A stretch of 64,000 nt of DNA from a virus: positions 31,754-95,753 of the IMG/VR virus record IMGVR_UViG_3300035158_000384; one strand, written 5' to 3'. The notes under the pieces were generated by a model. It worked only from the letters and a program-made list of their open reading frames with translations, ran no database searches and was not told the origin of the DNA. Positions 31,027 to 39,256 of the stretch are shown piece after piece (position 1 is the stretch's first letter; every line of letters starts with the position of its first letter). The position numbers and the translations under genes were made by a program.

Positions 31027-31753
31027 TCATAAACTCGTTTATGTACCCGCACTTGGAGCACTCTTTCATGATCGTGAGGTCGATACCCGGTTCGACGTCA
31101 GCAACAGCGGCACGGAACGCCGCGGCATCACCGAGATTCAAACCCTGCGCAAATTCCAAGGCGGCTTGTTTATCCTCTGGAACCTGTGCTTGGTCCAAGG
31201 TTTTCCCACCGATGCTCACCAATTGTAAACCTATACGGTAGCGATGTGACGGGTCTCCCGCGTCGTTGCTCCGCATGAGGACACGCTTGGCATGACGGCT
31301 GACCTCTATTTCGTCTTTACCCCGCAAAAGGCGGAACTGAACTTTCTTCCCGCTGTGCGGTAGTTTGACTTCAAACGGCTCGACCTGATCGTCGGTCATT
31401 CTCTGGTCGTCGAGGTCTTCCAACAGGTTGACGCTGATCTTCCGTTGTGCTCTGCACGAGGAACAACGGAACGGCACACCGTTGTAGGTGGGGCCGAATG
31501 CCTGAATCCGAAGCATGAACAAAATGTACATCCTGTCGGTTACAAGCAAGTCTTCGGGTGGCACCTTATCGGCGTCCATGTAGCAGTTGTCGATAATTTG
31601 GCGAATGTGCGACATCGCATCGCCCTGTTGAAACAAGATTTGCTCTTCGGCGGCTCCCATAGGCTTCAACAATGCTTTGCCTTCTGGAAGGGCTCCGTTG
31701 TAAGGCACACCTCTCGACGGCAGATCGACCGTAAAGGTATCGTTCTTGCTCAT
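30986..31753 (-). CDS. T4 gp26-like baseplate/chaperone protein
   Basis: The product has 255 residues. FTVDLPSRGVPYNG at the N-terminus, then IRQIIDNCYMD, DLLVTDRMYILFMLRIQAFG-PTY, and two CxxC pairs (CSSC, CSKCG) follow the layout of the T4 gp26 (T4_baseplate) family. In T4, gp26 is a baseplate hub assembly factor; here its position just before the frameshift product and tape measure suggests a tail assembly chaperone role. The CxxC pairs may bind zinc. Confidence 0.75.
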   Translation of the reverse strand: MSKNDTFTVDLPSRGVPYNGALPEGKALLKPMGAAEEQILFQQGDAMSHIRQIIDNCYMDADKVPPEDLLVTDRMYILFMLRIQAFGPTYNGVPFRCSSCRAQRKISVNLLEDLDDQRMTDDQVEPFEVKLPHSGKKVQFRLLRGKDEIEVSRHAKRVLMRSNDAGDPSHRYRIGLQLVSIGGKTLDQAQVPEDKQAALEFAQGLNLGDAAAFRAAVADVEPGIDLTIMKECSKCGYINEFMMPFTAEFFQPSSR

Positions 31754-31759
31754 GACACA

Positions 31760-31822
31760 CTCCTTTTGTCTAAAAGGCTACGTAAATGCCTGAAAATAAC
31801 CAACCGTCTCGGTGGTTAAGGT
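31760..31822 (-). terminator. Weak hairpin between tube and gp26-like genes
   Basis: AACCACC pairs with GGTTGGTT (one bulge, about 31799-31817), followed on the minus strand by ATTTTC. It would be a poor terminator and may instead attenuate transcription so that tube protein is made in excess of downstream products. Confidence 0.35.
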
Positions 31823-31823
31823 T

Positions 31824-31838
31824 TTGACACAATGTCAA
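31824..31838. promoter_or_regulatory. Dispersed palindrome, perfect copy
   Basis: TTGACACAATGTCAA immediately after the stop of the tail tube gene (31841). No -10 box is positioned for its TTGACA. Confidence 0.7.
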
Positions 31839-31840
31839 TT

Positions 31841-32386
31841 TTACACGGGCGGGATCACTCGACCGGAGTAAAAACCGGCACTCGGGAGCGCCCTGTCACA
31901 GCTACAAGTCAAGCTGATTTTCAGGATGTCATCGGCGCTCATGTCGATGTCACCGGGGTCCATGTTGTTGATCCACAACCCTTGCACGATCATCTCTCGG
32001 TCGAAGAAGCCATTCGGACCATAAGTCGTAATGGTCCCTGCCTTCTTGTAGTACCGTGCCAAACCGTTTCTGCCGGTGTAAGGATCGTGTGTTTCGAGGA
32101 ACCAATCCCATAACACCAACGCAGTCTGCACGTCTACAAAGTCGCGAACAACGATGGTGAGGTCTTCCACGTTCACGTTGCCTGCGAATTTCGAGCGTGT
32201 GTTCAGGTACATCGCTTCAACAGGGTTGATTGTGAACTTCGGCATCGGAAAGCTTTCCAATGACAAAGTCACAAGGTCGCTCTGAAGCAACCCTTCAATG
32301 CGTAGTAGAGCGTTGTTTTGGCGCTGGGGTTCAAAAAACCCCGCTTGGGCCGCTATGTGGCCTGCGGACATGTCCAGAATAGGCAT
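31841..32386 (-). CDS. Tail tube protein (gp19-like)
   Basis: The product has 181 residues. Alternating strands (LVTLSLESFPMPKFTINPVEAMYLNTRSKFAG; NVEDLTIVVRDFVDVQTALVLWDWFLETHDP; GFFDREMIVQGLWINNMDPGDIDM) match the T4 gp19 / phage tube fold that stacks in hexameric rings. It follows the sheath gene directly. RBS TTGGAGGC. Confidence 0.85.
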   Translation of the reverse strand: MPILDMSAGHIAAQAGFFEPQRQNNALLRIEGLLQSDLVTLSLESFPMPKFTINPVEAMYLNTRSKFAGNVNVEDLTIVVRDFVDVQTALVLWDWFLETHDPYTGRNGLARYYKKAGTITTYGPNGFFDREMIVQGLWINNMDPGDIDMSADDILKISLTCSCDRALPSAGFYSGRVIPPV

Positions 32387-32412
32387 CGCTTTGCCTCCAA
32401 CTAGGGGTTAAG

Positions 32413-32441
32413 CCCCCGACAGCTCGCATGTGCCGGGGGCA
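32413..32441. other. Stable hairpin between sheath and tube genes
   Basis: GCCCCCG (about 32412-32418) pairs with CGGGGGC. The T-rich side is on the plus strand, so it is not a normal minus-strand terminator. It may protect or process the sheath mRNA end. Confidence 0.5.
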
Positions 32442-32450
32442 TTTTCCTTC

Positions 32451-33977
32451 TTACACTTCTGCGAAGTCCGCCCCGGTTTCGAGGATGCCAAAGTCCACGA
32501 TGATAAATTCCGCAGCCTTGGTAGGTTTCAAGAGCACCTTACCGTACATTTCGTTGCGGTTTATGCGCACGTCTGTGTTTGTGGTTTCATCGCAGATCAC
32601 ACGGAAGTCGTAGACGCCTCGCCTGCGTTTGATGTCGTCCATGAACGGCTCGACAATGCGGGTGAAGGCTTTCCACGTCGTTTCGTCGTGCGGATCGAAG
32701 TCGATATACCGCACGGATGTTGCGATGGACTTCTCAACGTAGAGCATGAGCCGTCTGACGTTGATGCGGTTCAATGCTGAGTTACGCCGCGAGAGAGTCC
32801 TTTGTCCATACACAGCAATTCCGTCCTGCGGGAATGCCATGATGGGGTTGATAGCATTTCCACCGGAGTACATGTAGTCGCGCTCTCCCTTGGTGGGGAT
32901 GTACTCGGTGCGGATCGCGTTGATTTTGCCTCGCACAAGGCCCGCAGCGGCGTACCAAGGATCGGCAATGTAGTCGTTGTACGCGATCACCTCAGACATA
33001 AACCCGGAAGGCGGTGCCCAAATCGTGCCACCGTTCCACGAGTCCGTCATTTCAACCCACGGCCATTGAACCGAACCGTAACTGTTGTTGAAGGCCGTGT
33101 GGGAATACCCGGTCCCGTTGTGCCAGTCAACCACGCCTGCGGGGGTCAATCCAAAGGGTGAGTCAATGAGGCCAAAGCAGTCCATGCGCTTGACCGAGCA
33201 GATGTCCAAGATTTCGTTGACTACTTGAGCATCGCTCACGCCGGGGACGCCAATAAGGTTCAAGTCCACACGTTCGGGGTTGGCAAACACCTGCAAACCT
33301 GTCGAGGTCTGTCCGAAGGTTGTGCCGATGTAGTCCGAGGGAGCAAGACCGGAAATCCCGTCGTCGCCGCCTGTGAGTGTGTACGTGTCGGTAAGCGGGG
33401 TCAACGAGCCGTCAAGCACGTCCACAGTAATGTACTCGGACGGCATCTCAGAATCCGTACCGTCATTGATGATTGTCTCAATGTACCGTTCGTTCACAGG
33501 ATCGTCGAGGACAACATCCTCGAACGTCTCCGGTGTGGAACGGTTTCCGCGGTTGTCCACAACGATACTGATACTCACGTTGTAGTACCCCGACCCGGAC
33601 CCGTCTGCAAGGGTCACTTCGATTGTGTCACCAAAAGTACCCTCGTACTTGGCTTCAATCTCCATGACATCCTGCGGAACACCGAGAGTATCCTCGGGAA
33701 CCGTGACCGTAGCCTTGGCCGCACTCGCGCCAACACGACAGTAACGAAGCTGAGTGCCACGGCGCAGGTAGCGTGCGGCGGCATACAGACCAAAATCGTC
33801 TTTCGTCGGCAAACCGAAAGTGGTCGTGAGTTGGTTCTCGTTGGTGATCAACGTGTCGTCGTTCATCGGACCCCACGTTGCACCACCGACAAAACCGCAA
33901 ATTGTGGTGGCAAGTGACTCTACATAGTCGCTAAAGTCATGCTCTCGCCAGTAAACTCCGGGTGACAAGAAAGCCAT
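32451..33977 (-). CDS. Contractile tail sheath protein (gp18-like)
   Basis: The product has 508 residues. SPGVYWREHDFSDYVESLATT at the N-terminus and the C-terminal core (NVRRLMLYVEKSIATSVRYI; WKAFTRIVEPFMDDIKRRRGVYDFRVICDETTN; AEFIIVDFGI) are diagnostic of phage sheath proteins. It is shorter than T4 gp18 (about 659), lacking some of the outer domain insertions. In the virion it forms the contractile outer tube. Confidence 0.93.
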   Translation of the reverse strand: MAFLSPGVYWREHDFSDYVESLATTICGFVGGATWGPMNDDTLITNENQLTTTFGLPTKDDFGLYAAARYLRRGTQLRYCRVGASAAKATVTVPEDTLGVPQDVMEIEAKYEGTFGDTIEVTLADGSGSGYYNVSISIVVDNRGNRSTPETFEDVVLDDPVNERYIETIINDGTDSEMPSEYITVDVLDGSLTPLTDTYTLTGGDDGISGLAPSDYIGTTFGQTSTGLQVFANPERVDLNLIGVPGVSDAQVVNEILDICSVKRMDCFGLIDSPFGLTPAGVVDWHNGTGYSHTAFNNSYGSVQWPWVEMTDSWNGGTIWAPPSGFMSEVIAYNDYIADPWYAAAGLVRGKINAIRTEYIPTKGERDYMYSGGNAINPIMAFPQDGIAVYGQRTLSRRNSALNRINVRRLMLYVEKSIATSVRYIDFDPHDETTWKAFTRIVEPFMDDIKRRRGVYDFRVICDETTNTDVRINRNEMYGKVLLKPTKAAEFIIVDFGILETGADFAEV

Positions 33978-34005
33978 TGTTCATTCCTCCACGTCCGACG
34001 TTGGC

Positions 34006-34305
34006 TCAATTGTAACGCTTTATGATACCCGACGCTATCTGTGATTCGAGTAGCGGGGTCATTTCCGCTTCAGTTATCGTGAAGCGTTCACGCCTGTTCA
34101 ACTTGCGCTCGTAGAACTCCCCGTTCACGTCTTTCAACTGTGTTGGCAGGGTCTGATTGAGCGTGTTTTTCAGCGTGACCTTCTTCCCGGACTTCCCGTG
34201 CGGTCTCGCCGGTTTATCGTCTCCGGCGTTTAGAGGCACCATAGGTCCGCGATGTTTGAGCGGTTGCGCTTGTCCAACGTCTCTCTTCTGTTTAGGATCA
34301 GACAT
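34006..34305 (-). CDS. Small basic protein next to the sheath gene
   Basis: 99 residues from the ATG at 34305 (AAAGG upstream). Disordered, basic N-terminal half (KQKRDVGQAQPLKHRG; KPARPHGKSGKK) and a short ordered C-terminal half (FYERKLNRRERFTITEAEM). No family recognised. Confidence 0.6.
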   Translation of the reverse strand: MSDPKQKRDVGQAQPLKHRGPMVPLNAGDDKPARPHGKSGKKVTLKNTLNQTLPTQLKDVNGEFYERKLNRRERFTITEAEMTPLLESQIASGIIKRYN

Positions 34306-34344
34306 TTGAAAACCTTTCTGCACCGCAAGGTGCTTTGGAGGGTT

Positions 34345-36111
34345 CTACGACGATAGTGTCCTCGCCAAACCCTCTGCAACTTCCCGAACGGTAACACCGT
34401 CCAAATAAAAAGTAGTGCCAACAGAAGTGCGCTGTCGAACGCGGAGAGCTATCTTGTCGCCTATTGGCCTTGTAATTAGGCTGTATCGAGCCCAATAGTC
34501 TGTTGGTTCAAAGTGTACCGTCTGTATGTGTTGCGGTGTGCCGCTTGGCACGTCGTCAAGTACACTAAATTCTATCACACCTCCTGCACCTTTCAACCTA
34601 AGACTCACGAGAAACACTCGACGTTCTTGAACGGTAAGCTCATGTTCCACACCTTCTAGGTCTGAAAGTGTTGGGCCGTTGGCCTCTACCTTCAGGCTTT
34701 GTGTGCCAACATAATGCTCGTCCGTAGAGAAAGCCAACAGAGTTGGCATCTTCGTCGTGCTCCCCGGTAACGGGTGCCATTGTGTGATGTCGCTCCCCGG
34801 CGGCATACTGCCGTCTGGAAGCAGGTTTGTGGCGTTCGTGAGCCCCATAGAGCCCATTTTAGCCACGACCCCATCCACAACCACCTCTGTCTCTTCGGGT
34901 GGCGTATAACGGATTCTGACGGCGTTGACGCCATCTTCCGTCGTGGTGTAAATTGTAGGGGTAATTTCTGTCTCTCCGGCACCCACCACGATCCGCTGTA
35001 AAGGTGCGCCGTTGAAGTCGAGAATTTCCACGGTGGAATCGTCCGCAAGTGCCGCGGGTAGTTGGAAGCTTGGCTGTAAAACCATGACTTCGTCCGGCGG
35101 GGTTGGTACATCGATCACCTGAATGTAACCTCCGGCGGCATCCGGGATCAAAAAACGAGTGTCATCCTCAAGCTCTTCTGCGAGGGGGCCGGGTTGGATA
35201 ATTTTCGGAACCTGCAACCGTATTTTCTCAATCAGGTCGTAGTTGTACTGGTTGATGCTTGTCGGTTCTATCGGTGTGTCGCCCCCCTTCAAGGACTCTA
35301 AACCAATGTCCACACGACTTCGCAAAATCGTTGGAGCAGGTCTGCTGCCTTCCGGTAGGCTACTCGCCACGGAACCTCCACTTGTTGACGTTGTGTCACC
35401 ACCGGGTATCTGTCCATATTGACCGTCTGGCGGCGTGACACCGTCGGGATACGCAATTGGATGGAAAAACCAAGCCTTCAAATTGAACGTGAGAGTGAAA
35501 CGTAGTTGACGGTCGTCTTCGTCCCCCGGTTCCAAATCGGAGTTGTCCGTCAAACTCATGTCCTTGGCGGCTATAATTTTCTCACCCCAAGGTTCCGGGA
35601 AAGGCACCGTCAGAAAAAATTCATTCGGGCTTGCACCTATGGGGCTTTTGACAACCGCCAACCACTCGAGCAGGTGAGCCTCTGTAAACTTACTGCGCAT
35701 CCAGTACTCAATCGTGTACTGGATGTCGTAAGCCAAAGGGTGGCGAGTAGCCGCATAATTACCTGCGTACCGTTGAAATTTGCGGAACACAAACGGCACT
35801 ATCCCCCGGCTCGGATCGGGCACAGGGTCGGATCGCGTTATGGAAGCGAACGGATAGGGTATGTTATACCAATCCTGATCCCCCTTGTCGTCTACCCCTG
35901 TCATACCTTTAAGGGTCCAACCTTTACGCTTCAATACCTGCATTGCAGACGCATGAGCATGTGAAGGCGTGGCATAAACCCAAAACAATCCACGTTCGCG
36001 CTCCGGCATCCCCGACATCTCTCCGTAGTCAACAGGCAGAGAGTTTACAAAGTCAGCGACGGCGCGGTCGTATATCCGAAGCTCATTGTAGAGGCTGAAA
36101 GGGAACGCCAT
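34345..36111 (-). CDS. Neck / tail-completion protein with C-terminal carbohydrate-binding-like domain
   Basis: The product has 588 residues. The first ~230 residues (YNELRIYDRAVADFVNSLPVD; HPLAYDIQYTIEYWMRSK; WLAVVKSPIG; LRFTLTFNLKAWFF) resemble the sheath-terminator/completion type of T4 gp15 by layout and position. The last ~160 (LLPDGSMPPGSDITQWHPLPG ... YVGTQSLKV ... FYLDGVTVREV) have the beta-sandwich pattern of CBM4/9-like modules. A sugar-binding domain on a neck or sheath-end protein is unusual and might decorate the tail; binding is untested. Confidence 0.6.
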   Translation of the reverse strand: MAFPFSLYNELRIYDRAVADFVNSLPVDYGEMSGMPERERGLFWVYATPSHAHASAMQVLKRKGWTLKGMTGVDDKGDQDWYNIPYPFASITRSDPVPDPSRGIVPFVFRKFQRYAGNYAATRHPLAYDIQYTIEYWMRSKFTEAHLLEWLAVVKSPIGASPNEFFLTVPFPEPWGEKIIAAKDMSLTDNSDLEPGDEDDRQLRFTLTFNLKAWFFHPIAYPDGVTPPDGQYGQIPGGDTTSTSGGSVASSLPEGSRPAPTILRSRVDIGLESLKGGDTPIEPTSINQYNYDLIEKIRLQVPKIIQPGPLAEELEDDTRFLIPDAAGGYIQVIDVPTPPDEVMVLQPSFQLPAALADDSTVEILDFNGAPLQRIVVGAGETEITPTIYTTTEDGVNAVRIRYTPPEETEVVVDGVVAKMGSMGLTNATNLLPDGSMPPGSDITQWHPLPGSTTKMPTLLAFSTDEHYVGTQSLKVEANGPTLSDLEGVEHELTVQERRVFLVSLRLKGAGGVIEFSVLDDVPSGTPQHIQTVHFEPTDYWARYSLITRPIGDKIALRVRQRTSVGTTFYLDGVTVREVAEGLARTLSS

Positions 36112-36554
36112 TAACCACCTCGGGCCAAGTTGATATACTCGCGTTTCACGTTTTCTGGAATTAACTTACCTTCGTCTTTGTCCATACACCACGAAAGGAA
36201 TCCAGCCATGCACACATATAGTTTGTCATGGACCTTTTTGGAGGGCACCCCCTCCGGTACACTCTCGCAAGGTATGTAAAACCGTGCTGGATGTACGCCG
36301 TGATAGGGTTTTTCCACCTCGTCCAATACAAGTGAGTGCCCGCCTATCAGGATCACCAAACACGAGAAAAGGTGTTTTTTCTGATCAAGAGGTATATCAA
36401 ACCCTTTGAGCTTGAATTCATTAGTGACGGAGATGTTGAAACCAAGCTCAACCTTTATCTTGACCCTATCCACTTGCTGTACGTAGCACGTCTTGGCACG
36501 GAATGGTCCCGCTTCCCGTGTCAACCTTGTGCTTTTGTCGTCATCCTTGGGCAT
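36111..36554 (-). CDS. SNase-fold-like neck protein, active site apparently lost
   Basis: The product has 147 residues. AKTCYVQQVDRVKIKVELGFNISVTNEFKLKGFDIP has the strand order of phage staphylococcal-nuclease-like proteins (usual form V-x-DGDT-x4-D-LGF ... R-L-x-GID-x-PE), but the DGDT, Arg and PE positions are replaced. If the fold is right it is a non-catalytic structural derivative, or the match is coincidental. It sits between two neck proteins and overlaps the next gene by 1 nt. Confidence 0.45.
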   Translation of the reverse strand: MPKDDDKSTRLTREAGPFRAKTCYVQQVDRVKIKVELGFNISVTNEFKLKGFDIPLDQKKHLFSCLVILIGGHSLVLDEVEKPYHGVHPARFYIPCESVPEGVPSKKVHDKLYVCMAGFLSWCMDKDEGKLIPENVKREYINLARGG

Positions 36555-36592
36555 CGTAAGCCTCGTCTGTTGCAGGGTTGAAGTTGAAAGTG

Positions 36593-37291
36593 CTAAACCA
36601 TTACCCTCGCTTGCCTTAATTCATTCTTTAGAGCCGCTGCCAAATTCTCGCTCGCGTCCTCTGCCAAACGTCTTGCATAGCGTTTAACCCGCAGGAATAT
36701 CGGCATCCAATGAGGCCGAGCAGGTATCACAATGTGTGTTGTAGTCTTTCGCAAAAACAAGCCGCGCCAACGCAAGTAAGCCCGCATCTTGGGCGTGACT
36801 TTGATTTTGGCACCGTACTCCAAAATTCGCCCCAAAGTCTCCATCGGCAAGCCGCCGGGGTGCCTTTCCCTGTCAAACCCCACCTTATATGTCCAGCCTT
36901 TGCCTTTTTTCTGCTCCACAACGGAAATGGAATTGACATACGCACCTGTAGCTATCAATCTGCGGCTGTCTTGTCCTTTTCGCTGCTTTTCTTTCAGCGT
37001 GAACGGGTGCAATGGGTTGCTGAATACTCGGGGTTTCCCAAAAGCCCGTCCACCCATTCCGGGCACATCTTGTGCGGCAATACGCTCGCGCAACTCTTCA
37101 ACCGCCGCTTCTGCGATCCCTCGTAGTTCTCTCCGAGCAATCGTCATGGCAGACTCACGAACGACAGCGAAGAACCTCTTCATCTTCGCTTTGCCCTGCA
37201 CCTCTGCCTTACCAACGAACCGACCGCGAGCCCCGCGCATTGCTTGCGGAATCCCTCTCGCCGGTTTGATTTTGGCAGGTTTGAAAGGCAC
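36593..37291 (-). CDS. HK97 gp10-like neck/tail completion protein
   Basis: The product has 232 residues. Basic N-terminus, helix (ARRELRGIAEAAVEELRERIAA), then LIATGAYVNSISVV...YKVGFD...LGRILEYGA and IPARPHWMPIF, the arrangement found in the HK97 gp10 tail-completion family (LxxSxxxxxxxxxVG...YAxxxExGT...RPFLxPA). About 80 residues longer than HK97 gp10. Expected at the head-tail interface. Confidence 0.7.
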   Translation of the reverse strand: MPFKPAKIKPARGIPQAMRGARGRFVGKAEVQGKAKMKRFFAVVRESAMTIARRELRGIAEAAVEELRERIAAQDVPGMGGRAFGKPRVFSNPLHPFTLKEKQRKGQDSRRLIATGAYVNSISVVEQKKGKGWTYKVGFDRERHPGGLPMETLGRILEYGAKIKVTPKMRAYLRWRGLFLRKTTTHIVIPARPHWMPIFLRVKRYARRLAEDASENLAAALKNELRQARVMV

Positions 37292-37297
37292 AGTAGG

Positions 37298-37873
37298 TCA
37301 ACTCCCGTATCTGGCGTATTTGCAGACACAAACCACGTACAGGTCAATGGATGTGTTTTTCCAATAACCCGCCGTGGGGTCTTCAAACTTATAAATCTCG
37401 TAGACATGATCCTTCCAGAAGAAACGATCTCCCTTCTTGACCATGTCAATTTCGGCATCTTCCAAAAGGGGAACGAGAAACGTCGCGATCATGTACCGCC
37501 CCTGTTCAATGCCGAATTTCTTCAACTGCCGGGTTGTAGGGTTGTGGTTCAGGTGAACGTGCATGTACCCTTTTGACTCGAATTCGTCTATTTCCGTCGC
37601 GTCAAGCCTCTCCGTAGTATGGGGCTGTTGCCAAGCCGTGCCCATCTGTTGTCCGGGCGGGTTGACTTCTCCCCAAAGATCGTCAACATCCTCGCTGTTT
37701 GGCAAGGGTTGGACATCGCCTGTGTGCTCCGAAACCATAGCATCGGGAATTTTCCTCGATTGGTAGTCAACTTGAGGAAAAAACCGTTCATAACGCTCTT
37801 TCATCATACGTATGGCGGTTTCGATGTCCTTGTCGGTCCCGGTTGGAAAGTGCGTATTGAACAAGCGATCCAT
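37298..37873 (-). CDS. Neck protein, gp14-like
   Basis: The product has 191 residues. MDRLFNTHFP at the N-terminus and KKGDRFFWKDHVYEIYKFEDPTAGYWKNTSIDLYVVCVCK near the C-terminus match the pattern of T4-type head completion proteins (D-x-F-x-W-x-D-x-x-YEI ... Y-W-x-NT). It follows the gp13-like gene by 1 nt. Assignment rests on this motif and synteny. Confidence 0.65.
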   Translation of the reverse strand: MDRLFNTHFPTGTDKDIETAIRMMKERYERFFPQVDYQSRKIPDAMVSEHTGDVQPLPNSEDVDDLWGEVNPPGQQMGTAWQQPHTTERLDATEIDEFESKGYMHVHLNHNPTTRQLKKFGIEQGRYMIATFLVPLLEDAEIDMVKKGDRFFWKDHVYEIYKFEDPTAGYWKNTSIDLYVVCVCKYARYGS

Positions 37874-37874
37874 G

Positions 37875-38633
37875 TCACTCCAACTCCGGCAGGAATGGTC
37901 TCCGACGCCGCCTCAATTCCTCCTCGAGACGTTGCATATCGTCACGAGCTTCCTGCAAGAGTGTGTCCGCGTCAATCTGCAAATCACCCTCTGGTCCGGG
38001 GATGCCCATGAATTTTCCTCTGATACGCCCGAGGATTGTTTTGGCTTTAGCGGTGGCATACTCTACAACCCATTCAATGTCACCGTCGGGCAGTAAACCC
38101 ATGCCAGTACTGGCGTCGTCGTCAACCGACAAACCCCAAGTGAATTCGTAACTGCAAATTACGGGGGTGGGAGCGTCAATATACAAATAGTAGTTTTGAC
38201 CCTCCCATTGCCCCAACCACTCAGGTTCGGCGTCCACAAGTCTTGCCGCCACCTCACGGTATTGGTAAGTCTGCATCAATTCACCGAACGTCATACCGGC
38301 AATTGTGTAACCTGACGGCGTGAAGTACGAAAAAGGATCGAAGGGGTCGAGTCCTTCACTTTCGACCGTGCGAGGGTCTAAAAACTCCACCCGCACTACG
38401 CCTTTCATACGGCTGTGGCCATCGCGTGTCTGAAGAGGCCCGTACTTCCGTTGGGAAGCTGATACTTGCTGTACGGCGCGTGCTCGCATAGGAGCCCACC
38501 GGTTGTACTTGCGTACCGCCGACTTCAACGCCGTAGTCAAGTCATTGGACTGCAACTCAACCATAATCCCGGAGTGTCCGAGATAGGTGAGCATCTCTTC
38601 TTTCAGTTCGTCGACTGTGATGCCACTCCGCAT
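37875..38633 (-). CDS. Neck protein, gp13-like head completion
   Basis: The product has 252 residues. ITVDELKEEMLTYLGHSGIMVELQSNDLTTALKSAVRKYNRWAP is the usual N-terminal opening of head-tail connector proteins near the gp13 type (helical, L-G-x-P/H ... AL-x-x-A-x-x-x-Y), and the C-terminal part is a long charged helix (LLQEARDDMQRLEEELRRRRR). Followed directly by the gp14-like gene. Confidence 0.65.
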   Translation of the reverse strand: MRSGITVDELKEEMLTYLGHSGIMVELQSNDLTTALKSAVRKYNRWAPMRARAVQQVSASQRKYGPLQTRDGHSRMKGVVRVEFLDPRTVESEGLDPFDPFSYFTPSGYTIAGMTFGELMQTYQYREVAARLVDAEPEWLGQWEGQNYYLYIDAPTPVICSYEFTWGLSVDDDASTGMGLLPDGDIEWVVEYATAKAKTILGRIRGKFMGIPGPEGDLQIDADTLLQEARDDMQRLEEELRRRRRPFLPELE

Positions 38634-38656
38634 AACGCGACCCTTTCGCCGTCAGA

Positions 38657-39142
38657 CTACTTGTCGCCGGACTTCTTGGCTTTCTTCTTGCCGCCTTTTT
38701 TCTTCGACTTCTTGGGCTTCTTCTTGCCTTTGTCGTCGTCTTCCTTCACCTCGGCGGCGTCTTCCTTAGTCTCGGGCTCCTTCACTTTCTCTTTTTCTTC
38801 TTTGGGAGCCTTCGCTTTTTCTTCTTCGGGAGCTTTGGCCTGTTCTTGAACGTCTTTCTCTCCCACATCCACAGGCTTATCGCTTTTATCAGGTGTCGGA
38901 GGCGTTTTTTGCACCACTTTTTTAGCCTCTCTATCGGCCCGTGTTTCGGGAAAGGGAGACAACGGCCCCCTCGCACCTAAAAACTGACGGTAGTGCAAAC
39001 CTTCGACGACATACAACGCACCCTCCTTGTGAGGCTTGTCGTTCCAAGGATGCACCGTCACCGTGCGGCGGTTGGCGTCGTAAACGTGAACGGGCATGCT
39101 CTGCATGTTCACAAAGCGCGGTTCTGTGTGTTGCTTTGGCAT
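38657..39142 (-). CDS. Protein with Lys/Glu-rich low-complexity tail
   Basis: About 161 residues. The first ~70 form a compact region (PVHVYDANRRTVTVHPWND; ALYVVEGLHYRQFL). The remainder is charged and disordered, ending in alternating Lys with Gly/Ser (KGKKKPKKSKKKGGKKKAKK). The polybasic end resembles the tail of the protein at 4626. Just after the capsid gene and its terminator, so possibly a head-neck structural or DNA-contacting protein. Confidence 0.6.
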   Translation of the reverse strand: MPKQHTEPRFVNMQSMPVHVYDANRRTVTVHPWNDKPHKEGALYVVEGLHYRQFLGARGPLSPFPETRADREAKKVVQKTPPTPDKSDKPVDVGEKDVQEQAKAPEEEKAKAPKEEKEKVKEPETKEDAAEVKEDDDKGKKKPKKSKKKGGKKKAKKSGDK

Positions 39143-39191
39143 CATTTCCTCCTGCGTGGTTTAGACGGGTCTCCGTCCAGCGTAAGGTAAC

Positions 39192-39236
39192 AAAAAACGC
39201 CGGGGTCAGGGTTATTTCCGACCCCGCACCCCGGCG
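39192..39236 (-). terminator. Strong intrinsic terminator after the capsid gene
   Basis: CGCCGGGGT (39198-39206) pairs with ACCCCGGCG (39228-39236), with a second inner stem (GGGGTC / GACCCC). The minus strand continues with a run of six T. The distal sequence CCCGGCGCTGGTT is shared with the terminator at 56132. It would lower expression of neck and tail genes relative to capsid. Confidence 0.92.
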
Positions 39237-39256
39237 CTGGTTCATGAAACTACCGA

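Noticed and set aside
33225-33917. A 230-codon plus-strand frame inside the sheath gene
   Set aside because: The opposite strand encodes a certain sheath protein; codon use follows that frame.
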